64,000 nt of DNA from Moritella viscosa (GTDB lineage Bacteria > Pseudomonadota > Gammaproteobacteria > Enterobacterales > Moritellaceae), in the NCBI GenBank assembly GCA_000953735.1, contig LN554852.1, forward strand, positions 1,189,846-1,253,845, given 5' to 3'. The translations under genes and the position numbers were made by a program. Of this stretch, positions 27,189-35,599 are shown one piece after another. Numbering within the stretch: position 1 is the stretch's first letter; every line of letters begins with the position of its first letter. Below the pieces are notes generated by a model. The model saw nothing but the letters and a program-made list of their open reading frames with translations. It was not told the DNA's origin and did not search any database.

Positions 27189-29621
27189 TTGTCTGCTACA
27201 TATCTGGGTTTTTTATTATCGCGCCATAGCCGTGATCGTAATGGTAACAATGAATTAAGCTACTGGTTAGCATCTGAAATGGGTGCGGTTAAACTGATCC
27301 CGGCAACCCAGCAGCTGGTGATGTTCATTCCTCAAGATCAACTTACCACTGCATTAGCTTGTTTAAGTGAGTTGAATCCGCGCTTTACCTTTAAAGACTT
27401 GAAAATGCGTAGCTTTGATTTAGAACTTATGAGCGCCTTTTATTTCCGTACTTCCCATGATTTTCACCGCGCACAAGAGTTATTAAGACGTAAGCTGGTT
27501 ACGGTATTAGAAGCCGATATTCGCCCACCTGAGCGTTACTTAATGGAGCGTTTTATCAAAGGCGCAGTCGAGTTCACTGGTACGCCTGTACAACGTAAAG
27601 GCTATGTTGAATTTCAACAAGCACAGCTTAAACCAGCTGAACTGCCAGATAACTTAGTCGATAAAATAAAACAGATCTCACTGGATATCGAATGTTCAGA
27701 ACACGGAGAGCTTTACTCTATTGGTTTGTATTCCCTAAGCCCTGCTTATTGCCCAGATGGTCAGCCCTTTAAACGGGTATACATGATAGGTGAGCAGCCT
27801 GAGCGCGATTTAGCACAAACTCCTGAAAGCGAGCCGTTAATCCATTGGGTTGCCGACGAGAAAAGTTTATTACTGGCGCTGCAAGCATTCGCGATCAGTT
27901 ACGATCCCGACATTTTTATTGGTTGGAATGTAATTAACTTTGATTTCCGTTTATTAGCCCAACGTGCCACATTCCATAATCTTAAATTAGCATTGGGTCG
28001 AGGTGGGCAAAACCTGCATTGGCGAGATGGCCGTACCCCACAGCAACAAGGCTTTCTGACTTTACACGGTCGGGTGGTCGTTGATGGTATTGATAGTTTA
28101 AAAACGGCAACTTATAGCTTCCCAAGTTTTAGTTTAGAAAACGTGGCACAAGAGATTCTCGGTGTTGGTAAAGATACTGATGATGTCGATAATCGCATGG
28201 AACAGATTAACCACGACTTTCATTTTAACAAGGTAAAACTGGCGAAATACAACCTGCAAGATTGCGTCTTAGTGTGGGATATTTTTGTTAAAACCCGTTT
28301 GTTAGATTTTTTATTACTACGCTCGCAGTTAACCGGTTTAGAACTAGATCGTAACGGTGGATCGGTATTGGCGTTTACCAATGTGTATCTTCCTAAGTTA
28401 CATCGCGCGGGTTATATCGCGCCAAATCTGCGTGAGAGTGGGGTAATGGCAAGTCCTGGCGGTTATGTGATGGATTCATTTCCTGGCTTGTATGATCATG
28501 TCATCGTACTGGATTTTAAAAGTCTGTATCCGTCAATTATTCGCACCTTTAAAATTGATCCGGTAGGGTTGCTAGAAGGGGTTCAAAACCCGACTGAGGC
28601 GATTCCGGGTTTCCGTGGTGGTTTGTTTGATCGTGAAAAGCATTACCTTCCCGATATTATTACCGAACTGTGGTCGCAGCGCGATCAAGCCAAACTCGAT
28701 AAAGATGCTGCCCGTTCACAGGCCATTAAAATCTTAATGAATTCGTTTTATGGTGTGTTAGGGTCGGGCGGTTGTCGTTTTTATGATACTCGTTTAGCCT
28801 CGTCGATCACCATGCGTGGGCAAGAAATCATGCAGACTACCGCAAAATGGATCGAAGAGCAGGGATATAAGGTGATTTATGGCGATACCGATTCCACCTT
28901 TGTATTACTCGATGCCGCCAAGTTTACCGAGGGTGATCGTAGCGAACAAGCCGATCGCATGGGCAAAGAGCTGTCAGAATATATTAACCAGCAGTGGCAA
29001 CGACACCTACGTGAAGATTACGATATCGACTGTTTCTTAGATATTGAATACGAAGTGCATTATCACAAGTTTTTAATGCCGACTATCCGTGGCTTGGATA
29101 AAGGCAGTAAAAAGCGCTATGCCGGATTAGTGAATACCAAAGATGGTGAAAAACTTATTTTTAAAGGGCTGGAAACCGTACGTACCGATTGGACTGACTT
29201 AGCCAAGATGTTCCAAATGGAGTTATACCATCGGGTATTTCATGGCTTAGCAGTCGAAGATTATGTACTGGAAATTGTAGAAAGGACCTTAGCGGGTGAG
29301 TTTAACGATAAGTTAGTTTATCGTAAGCGTTTACGCCAAGAATTGTCTGCTTATGTGAAGAACGTGCCGCCACATGTAAAAGCGGCGCGTGCTGCTGATG
29401 AGAAGAATCGCCAATTAGGGCAACCGTTACGTTATCAGCATAAAGCGTGGATCAGTTATGTGTTAACCCTAAGTGGCCCTGAAGCTGTCGAGCATCAACA
29501 TTCGGTACTCGATTTTGAGCATTACATTGAAAAACAAATTAAACCCATTGCTGATGGTATCTTGCCTTTTATTGGCTTGAGTTTTGATTTGATAACCGAT
29601 CAACAAATGGGATTATTTTAA
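27189..29621 (+). CDS. polB: DNA polymerase II
   Basis: This 810-residue family B polymerase (783 in E. coli) has an N-terminal domain, a 3'-5' exonuclease (SLDIECSEHGELYSIGL with Asp166 and Glu168; IGWNVINFDFRLL), and polymerase motifs A (LDFKSLYPSIIRTF), B (KILMNSFYGVLGS) and C (VIYGDTDSTFV). It acts in translesion synthesis and replication restart. The start is an unusual TTG: no ATG or GTG is found upstream, and the downstream sequence aligns to the known N-terminus of Pol II (GF-L-TRHWRD versus GFLLSRHSRD). A LexA-like box precedes it. Confidence 0.95.
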   Translation: MSATYLGFLLSRHSRDRNGNNELSYWLASEMGAVKLIPATQQLVMFIPQDQLTTALACLSELNPRFTFKDLKMRSFDLELMSAFYFRTSHDFHRAQELLRRKLVTVLEADIRPPERYLMERFIKGAVEFTGTPVQRKGYVEFQQAQLKPAELPDNLVDKIKQISLDIECSEHGELYSIGLYSLSPAYCPDGQPFKRVYMIGEQPERDLAQTPESEPLIHWVADEKSLLLALQAFAISYDPDIFIGWNVINFDFRLLAQRATFHNLKLALGRGGQNLHWRDGRTPQQQGFLTLHGRVVVDGIDSLKTATYSFPSFSLENVAQEILGVGKDTDDVDNRMEQINHDFHFNKVKLAKYNLQDCVLVWDIFVKTRLLDFLLLRSQLTGLELDRNGGSVLAFTNVYLPKLHRAGYIAPNLRESGVMASPGGYVMDSFPGLYDHVIVLDFKSLYPSIIRTFKIDPVGLLEGVQNPTEAIPGFRGGLFDREKHYLPDIITELWSQRDQAKLDKDAARSQAIKILMNSFYGVLGSGGCRFYDTRLASSITMRGQEIMQTTAKWIEEQGYKVIYGDTDSTFVLLDAAKFTEGDRSEQADRMGKELSEYINQQWQRHLREDYDIDCFLDIEYEVHYHKFLMPTIRGLDKGSKKRYAGLVNTKDGEKLIFKGLETVRTDWTDLAKMFQMELYHRVFHGLAVEDYVLEIVERTLAGEFNDKLVYRKRLRQELSAYVKNVPPHVKAARAADEKNRQLGQPLRYQHKAWISYVLTLSGPEAVEHQHSVLDFEHYIEKQIKPIADGILPFIGLSFDLITDQQMGLF

Positions 29622-29675
29622 TCCTACCACAACTCCCCTGACAGTACTTTACCCGCATTTGTGAAACGTATCCTG

Positions 29676-29709
29676 ACATATTAAGACAAACTAGTTTATC
29701 TTAATATGT
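29676..29709. repeat. 34-bp near-perfect palindrome between polB and tesA
   Basis: ACATATTAAGA and TCTTAATATGT are perfect complements, and the 12 bases between them are themselves palindromic except for the outer pair. It lies between the convergent polB and tesA ends. There is no T-run, so it is an atypical terminator at best. Confidence 0.7.
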
Positions 29710-29746
29710 TATGGATTTATCAACATGGGTTATTCATTCATCAATA

Positions 29747-30373
29747 TTAGTTATGCTCACTATAAATGACGGCTAATTGTTTTGACATAATATCGGCAAT
29801 TTTAGGTTGTGCAGTGCGGTTAGGGTGAATACCGTCGTTTTGCATTAAGCTTGGGTCGATAGCGATCTGCTCCATGAAAAACGGTAACACGGTAATGTCT
29901 TTTTCACTGCCAACCTGCGTAAATACATCGGTAAACATTTTACTGTAGCGTGGGCCATAATTAGGTGGAATACGAATATTCATCACATATACAGGAATAT
30001 TCTGCGCGTGTGCTAGCTCTACCATTTTAGTCAGATTTTTTTTGATTAACTTGGGAGAAAAACCACGTAAACCGTCATTGCCACCGAGTTCGATGATCAG
30101 TGCATCAATGGATTGCTTAGCCAAAATACCCGGTAATCGAGACAGGCCGCCAGCGGTAGTTTCACCACTGATACTGGCATTGATAATATTATACGGGGCA
30201 TTTTGCTTTACTAATTGTTGATTAAGCAGGGTTACCCAGCCTTCGCTTTGTGTCATGCCATAACTGGCACTAAGGCTGTCACCCAATAACAAGATTTTAT
30301 GGTTAGCTGTGGCATACGCTGCAGGTAATAAGATAACTATCAATAATAATACTTTAAAGGAATTTTTAAACAT
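29747..30373 (-). CDS. tesA: Acyl-CoA thioesterase I / lysophospholipase L1 (GDSL hydrolase)
   Basis: The 208-residue SGNH hydrolase begins with a signal peptide (FKVLLLIVILLPAAYATA), so it should be periplasmic. Block I is LLGDSLSASYG with the nucleophile Ser, block III is ELGGNDGLRG, and block V is NDGIHPNRTAQP with the Asp/His pair. It matches TesA/ApeA of E. coli (208 residues). It is divergent from ybbA, as in E. coli, and its ATG overlaps the ybbA ATG. Confidence 0.95.
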   Translation of the reverse strand: MFKNSFKVLLLIVILLPAAYATANHKILLLGDSLSASYGMTQSEGWVTLLNQQLVKQNAPYNIINASISGETTAGGLSRLPGILAKQSIDALIIELGGNDGLRGFSPKLIKKNLTKMVELAHAQNIPVYVMNIRIPPNYGPRYSKMFTDVFTQVGSEKDITVLPFFMEQIAIDPSLMQNDGIHPNRTAQPKIADIMSKQLAVIYSEHN

Positions 30374-31115
30374 GAAGCTAAATTCCGACGTTATATTAAA
30401 AGTAAGTGCCTTAACTAAATCAGTTAAAACAGAGGCTAAAATCCTCGATATATTATATCCGATGGATTTAACTGTGACCGCAGGTGATTCATTAGCGATT
30501 GTTGGTGCGTCTGGCTCTGGTAAGTCTACCCTATTGTCTATTATAGCGGGACTCGATTTACCTTCGAGCGGTGAAGTTTTTCTTAAAAATCAGCCATTGC
30601 ACCAATTCAATGAAGAACAACGAAGTGCGGTTCGTGCGAAACATGTTGGTTTTATTTTTCAGCAGTTCTTACTTATCAATAGCTTAACAGCATTGGAAAA
30701 TATCATGTTACCGGCTGAGTTAGCTGGTATGGATAATCCTGAACAATTGGCGCGAGAATTATTAGCCAAAGTTGATTTAACGGACAGAGCCGAACATTAC
30801 CCATCACAATTGTCGGGTGGTGAGCAGCAACGAGTGGCGATTGCCCGTGCCTTTATTTCTAAACCCGATATTCTTTTTGCCGATGAGCCGACAGGTAACT
30901 TAGACACTAAAACAGGGTTACATATTGCTGACTTGCTGTTTGAAATTAACAAGCAAGAGGGGACCACTTTAATATTAGTTACTCACGACCCTAAATTGGC
31001 CGCGCGTTGCCAGCGCCAAGTGATCATGGAAAGTGGCCAGTTAACAGAAGCGAATGTAGAGCCTTTGGTTGTTGAGCCTTTAGCTACAAAACAGCAGTTA
31101 AGTGAGTCGTTATGA
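30372..31115 (+). CDS. ybbA: ABC transporter ATP-binding protein YbbA
   Basis: The 247-residue ATPase has Walker [10 protein letters not shown], signature [15 protein letters not shown], Walker [14 protein letters not shown] and the H-loop THD. It belongs to the LolD/MacB group and pairs with the FtsX-like permease YbbP; in E. coli the pair is next to tesA. The frame is open upstream into tesA, but the ATG at 30372, preceded by TAAAGGAA and shared with the antisense tesA ATG (CATG), gives the family N-terminus. It overlaps ybbP by four bases (ATGA). Confidence 0.93.
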   Translation: MKLNSDVILKVSALTKSVKTEAKILDILYPMDLTVTAGDSLAIVGASGSGKSTLLSIIAGLDLPSSGEVFLKNQPLHQFNEEQRSAVRAKHVGFIFQQFLLINSLTALENIMLPAELAGMDNPEQLARELLAKVDLTDRAEHYPSQLSGGEQQRVAIARAFISKPDILFADEPTGNLDTKTGLHIADLLFEINKQEGTTLILVTHDPKLAARCQRQVIMESGQLTEANVEPLVVEPLATKQQLSESL

Positions 31116-33304
31116 GTTATTGGCGCAAACACTCCCTGCGTTTATTAAAACACGAATTAAAACGCGGGGAACTGACGATCATCTTACTGGCGATCGTATT
31201 AGCTGTGTCTGCGGTATTTGCTTTGTCGGGTTTTTCTAGCCGTGTTAAACAAGCATTAACCGCCGAGAGTAGTACCTTTATTGCTGCTGACAGAGTATTG
31301 GATACCGGTAGTGTTATTGAGCCAGCTGTGTTGGCCAAAGCGACCAGTTTACAGTTAGCCCAAGCTCAGCAGATACAAATGTCATCGATGGTATTCACTG
31401 ATAATCAGATGGCATTGGCAGCTTTGTCGGCGGTGTCGGATACCTATCCATTACGTGGTAAATTATTGGTAAGTCCGTCGTTAGATGCCTCACAAGCGGT
31501 TGCGGCTAATTCACCGAAATCCGGTGAAGCTTGGTTAGAAGCGAAAGGATTAAGACAGTTAGGCATTAAGCTTGGCGATAGCATTGAAGTCGGCGTCATG
31601 CGTTTTAAAGTCACAGGGGTGATCACGCAAATACCGGATGCGTCGTTTAGTGTGTTTAGTTCTGGTCCTGTGGTGTTTATTAATACTCAAGATGTACAGC
31701 GAACCAAGCTTATTCAACCGGGTAGTCGACTAAGTTATAAATACCTGTTCGCCGGAGAAGCCGACAATATTACCGCATTTGAGCAATGGTTCAAACCACA
31801 GTTGACTGATAACCAGCGCTGGTATGATATTAAATCACAAAATTCCCCCTTGGCGAGAGCGTTAACTAAAGCGGATAAATACTTGTCATTAGCTAGTATG
31901 CTGGGCATTGTTTTAGCCTCTGTTGCTGTTGCGGTCGCAAGCCGTCGTTATAGTCAGCGCCATCAATCTGTGGTGGCGGTGTTCAAAGCCATGGGCGCAT
32001 CCAAGCGTTATGTGACTAAACTATATTGCCTGCATTGGTCGCTATTGAGTGTACTGAGTATCAGTTTAGGGCTAATTGTGGGCTATCTGATATTGAATAT
32101 TGGTTTGTATGCCATGCGCGATTATCTTGATACTTCGAGCACAGGTAATATGGCATATCCCTTCTTAGTCGCGATTGTTACGGGCATTATTTGTGCTGTG
32201 GCTTTTGCAATCACGCCATTAAGAGAGTTGGTAAACACTTCGCCTATGACCCTGTTACGCGGTCGTGATAGTGGCGCTGAAAATAGTTTGTTGACGCGGC
32301 TGATAGGTCCGTTACCTGCGATATTCGCTATTTTTACGCTGCTGTATTTATTTAGTCAAGATGCGGTGCTCAGTGCTGCATTATTAATTGGCGGTATGCT
32401 GGTTGCATTCGTACTGCTCGTTATTGGTCGTTTGTTTATGTCTGCGGGACGTTCTGCGGGCAGTAAGGCTGGAAAATCGTGGCATTTAGCGCTAGCCAAT
32501 TTGAAACGTCGTGCTAATGAAAATGCGGTGCAATTGATTAGCTTTACCATCGCTATTCAACTGCTATTGGTTATTGTGGTCATGAAGAATGGCCTCATTG
32601 ATGACTGGCAGAAGCAATTACCGGATAACAGTGCCAATCGATTTTTAGTCAATATTACGGCCAGCCAAGTCGAGCAAGTAGACAATTTTGTTGATACGTT
32701 AGGCATTGAATCCAGCGGCCTATTTCCCGTTGTTCGTGGTCGATTAACCAAAATTAATGATGACCAAGTGACTAAACGTGTGAGTAAGGAAGAAACTAAA
32801 TCTGCTGATAATGGTCGCCGTGGTGTGGGTCGAGAGCTAAACCTGACTTGGCGTGATGTGATCCCTTATGAAAATAGTTTAATTGCTGGTAGCTGGTGGC
32901 AGCCAGAAGATACCCGCGCGTTAGTGTCTATCGAATCGACATTAGCAGATAAGTTAGATGTCGCTGTCGGGGATAACTTAACTTTCCAATTGGGGAGTGA
33001 AGAAGTGCAAGTGACGGTAAGCAGTATTCGTAAAGTGAACTGGCAAACGCTGCAACCTAACTTTTACATGATCTTTAATCAGCATGTGTTAGCTGATTTC
33101 CCTGCAACTTATATTTCATCGTTATATGTGCCAGATGATGCAACTGATGCTTTGCAGGATTTTTTGAGCCAGTATCCGACCATTACCTTAATAGATGTGG
33201 ACGCTATCATTTTAACGAGTGGTAATGCTGGTAGAGACAAACGAACATACAGGCTCATAAGTGTATTTAAAACACCCACCAGTAATGGTAATCGCCAACC
33301 ATAA
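31112..33304 (+). pseudogene. ybbP: FtsX-like permease YbbP, 3'-truncated
   Basis: The frame encodes an N-terminal membrane helix, a periplasmic domain, the first FtsX helix bundle (about residues 255-385) and the second half with its own helices, in line with YbbP (about 804 residues in E. coli). Similarity to my memory of the family ends near residue 701 (TLIDVDAIIL, about base 33214). The remaining 29 residues come from the antisense of an unrelated MFS gene, and the final four-helix permease region is missing. The partner ATPase ybbA is intact. The truncation coincides with the truncation of the MFS gene on the other strand. Confidence 0.8.
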
Positions 33305-33834
33305 TTATTCATTTCTTCAACTGTTAATAGCTGATTTAAGGCGTAAACAACAACTAATGATATGACAACACCGGCTAATGAACTCGCGACAATTAGGCTA
33401 CTGGTTTTGGATTTGTCTGCTTGGTCTGTACCTTGGTGTAGATAAGATATCAAGGTTGGGTATTCACCACCGAAACTAAATGCTTGTACAATTTGAAGTA
33501 ATAAAAAGGCGACAACTATATATTTTCCAAGTGCTTCAACCGGCATGAACGCCATGCTCAAGGTGGCAAGGCCAATCATTAAGTTAGTTAATATTAATGC
33601 TGAGCGTACACCGTGATTTTTAGCATAATGGCCAATAACTAGCCCTCCGAGGGGGCGTACTAAAAATCGTAATGCGAATATTCCCCACACGACGTACTCG
33701 GCGTGCTCAATCCCCTGATGGGAAAATAAGACTGAAATGAAGCCTGAAATTGAGGCGAAAACCGCAATGTCATAAAACTCTAAGGCGTTACCTGTCACGG
33801 CTCCAATTTTTTGTTTCCATGTTAATCTGATCAT
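33109..33834 (-). pseudogene. MFS transporter (MHS family), C-terminally truncated
   Basis: The first 201 residues carry six membrane helices and the metabolite:H+ symporter family motifs (GNALEFYDIAVF, LVRPLGGLVIGHYA, FGGEYPTLISYLHQ, YGWRLPLLVG). These proteins are normally about 430 residues. After YVRLSL (base about 33232) the frame runs into the antisense of ybbP, and helices 7-12 are lost. Its start overlaps the VOC gene stop by four bases, so it was the third gene of a LuxR-VOC-MFS operon. The substrate is unknown; relatives carry proline/betaine, citrate or shikimate. Confidence 0.8.
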
Positions 33835-34238
33835 TTTATTCCTTTAATATATTGATTAGTTTTAATAATTTCAATTTGATTACCATCTGGGTCATAGCAA
33901 AAAAAATAATTAAATGACCCTAATCGAGCTTGCTTGATCGGGGTTACGGTTGTCGTTGTCGATAATGCTTGGTGTATCTTTATTAAGTCATCGACTTCAA
34001 TTGCTAAATGACGAATGCCAATGGCTTTAAGGTAGATTAAGTCTTCGTGATCTTGAGGCGATACAGCATCAGCAAAAGTAAACAATTCAATATGTGTGTT
34101 TCGGTTTTCCAGCAATACTATAGTGCACTGTTTATCTTGAAACTCTTGCTCAATGGTAAAGCCAAACTTGTGATAAAACGCGATGCTGGCAGTCAGCGAT
34201 ACGCATGTTATTGAGACATGATGTAGGCGTCCAGACAT
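33831..34238 (-). CDS. VOC-superfamily (glyoxalase/dioxygenase-like) protein
   Basis: The 135-residue protein has the paired beta-alpha-beta-beta-beta units of the vicinal oxygen chelate fold. Likely metal ligands are His in RLHHVSI, Glu in THIELF, His in GIRHLAIEV and Glu in GNQIEII. This is the size of a single-domain glyoxalase I or fosfomycin-resistance-type enzyme, but the specific reaction is not evident. Its start overlaps the regulator gene by 31 bases and its stop overlaps the MFS start by four, so all three were translated together. Confidence 0.8.
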   Translation of the reverse strand: MSGRLHHVSITCVSLTASIAFYHKFGFTIEQEFQDKQCTIVLLENRNTHIELFTFADAVSPQDHEDLIYLKAIGIRHLAIEVDDLIKIHQALSTTTTVTPIKQARLGSFNYFFCYDPDGNQIEIIKTNQYIKGIK

Positions 34239-34972
34239 GCCAGCGTTACTCCCTGTATTCTTAGTGCGTTAAATAAGAAGGATAAAGGTAAGTTCGCACA
34301 ATTGAATTTCTCTTTAATGACGTTCACGCGTTTGCGTTCATTTGCTTCACTGCAATGATGATAACGTGCGATTTCTTTAATACTTTTAAGCTCAAGTAAG
34401 CAATGAATAGTTGCCATTTCTTTGGCTGTTAATATTACATCTCCAAATTGAATTTTATTGGTATGCACTATTTTAGTTATTGGTAGTGTGGGAATACTGT
34501 TGTGTTGTAGATGATCAAACATAGGTAAAGTTATGTCTTTTTTATCGAACCAGAGTTGATTTGCTACTTTACTGACCTTAGGTTTCAGCTGACCAAGAGC
34601 CATAATTGCTGATGGGGATAAATGCTTATTAGAAGTAAATGAAAACAGTTCAAAATAATCATCGTGCTTTGTGCAAATATCAATTTTATTTGCGTTATGC
34701 AGATATTTTTTTGAAATGTTGCAGTGCTCATCGCTAAATGTATTCCACAAATGGACGCCATGGTGAAGCCGTTCATCTAAGCGACGATATAGCCCTGAAT
34801 CCCAATATTGTAAATGCCATTCATATTTCGTTGATAAAGTTAAAACTGTGCGTTTTTTTATATTGATTATAGAAAAACTTATATGTTCTTTACTATCCTT
34901 GTATGTGAATATATCTGCAAAATTTTGACATCGTTTTTCGTTATCTAAATTATGAACGATCCAAGATCGCAT
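34208..34972 (-). CDS. LuxR-type transcriptional regulator
   Basis: The 254-residue protein has an N-terminal alpha/beta sensor-like region (residues 1-185; no clear acyl-homoserine-lactone motif) and a C-terminal LuxR-like helix-turn-helix from about 193: LTAKEMATIHCLLELKSIKEIARYHHCSE. The match to the LTxRE...KEIA pattern is good. It leads an overlapping operon with the VOC and truncated MFS genes and probably controls it. The ligand is unknown. Confidence 0.7.
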   Translation of the reverse strand: MRSWIVHNLDNEKRCQNFADIFTYKDSKEHISFSIINIKKRTVLTLSTKYEWHLQYWDSGLYRRLDERLHHGVHLWNTFSDEHCNISKKYLHNANKIDICTKHDDYFELFSFTSNKHLSPSAIMALGQLKPKVSKVANQLWFDKKDITLPMFDHLQHNSIPTLPITKIVHTNKIQFGDVILTAKEMATIHCLLELKSIKEIARYHHCSEANERKRVNVIKEKFNCANLPLSFLFNALRIQGVTLACLDAYIMSQ

Positions 34973-35229
34973 CCTTCAATCTAATCACTTTGGGATAGAT
35001 GGTACCTGCAAATCTGGGTTAATAACACTAAAATATACTTAAAAAGTCATATTTTTAGTATTGAGAACCCACGTTAAGTAACATTAGGTGAAATTCATTA
35101 ACATATCTTTGTGCTCAATTATAGGTGTAATTTATGCCACTATTAAACGGGCCAATTGTTGGTATTATGCCATTCGTTAATGGGAACACTGTGTCTCAAT
35201 TTAAACTAGCAAAGGTAAAAGGGATATTT

Positions 35230-35331
35230 ATGGCTTTCTATTATTATGCAATATTGGCTGTCTTTATGATGCTCATGCCCTGTCTGTTTTTTGTTAATGG
35301 GATTATTAATTACAACCGTAATTCAAATTAA
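35230..35331 (+). CDS. Candidate 33-residue single-helix membrane protein
   Basis: An ATG at 35230 with AAAAGGG upstream opens a short frame with one strongly hydrophobic helix (MAFYYYAILAVFMMLMPCLF) and a polar Asn/Arg tail. The frame is open upstream to 35134, but that part looks non-coding. No family is recognised. Confidence 0.35.
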   Translation: MAFYYYAILAVFMMLMPCLFFVNGIINYNRNSN

Positions 35332-35599
35332 AGCTATTACTTATAAGCGTTGTCGAAGCATTAATTATTGACTTGGTTTAAGCACATAATTAGCGGAATC
35401 TGCTGTTAGATTTACTTTTAATTATAATAAACCTTATTCATTCTTATCTATGTGGATAATAGATTATTAAATGAACTGTGAGCATTCACATATAGATCTT
35501 CTATCGGTAAACTATTGCTCTTAATGATTATTTACTAATTTATTTAGCGATTACAGAGGTTACTGAATACAGTGATTTTTTGGAATCAAGGGGAATGGT

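Noticed and set aside
35134-35229. Upstream part of the 65-residue frame as coding
   Set aside because: It has no ribosome site and a non-coding look. Only the part from the ATG at 35230 has a plausible start.
35477-35490. TGTGA-N4-TCACA dyad upstream of the GGDEF/EAL gene as a CRP site
   Set aside because: CRP sites need a six-base spacer; here it is four. No promoter is evident beside it.
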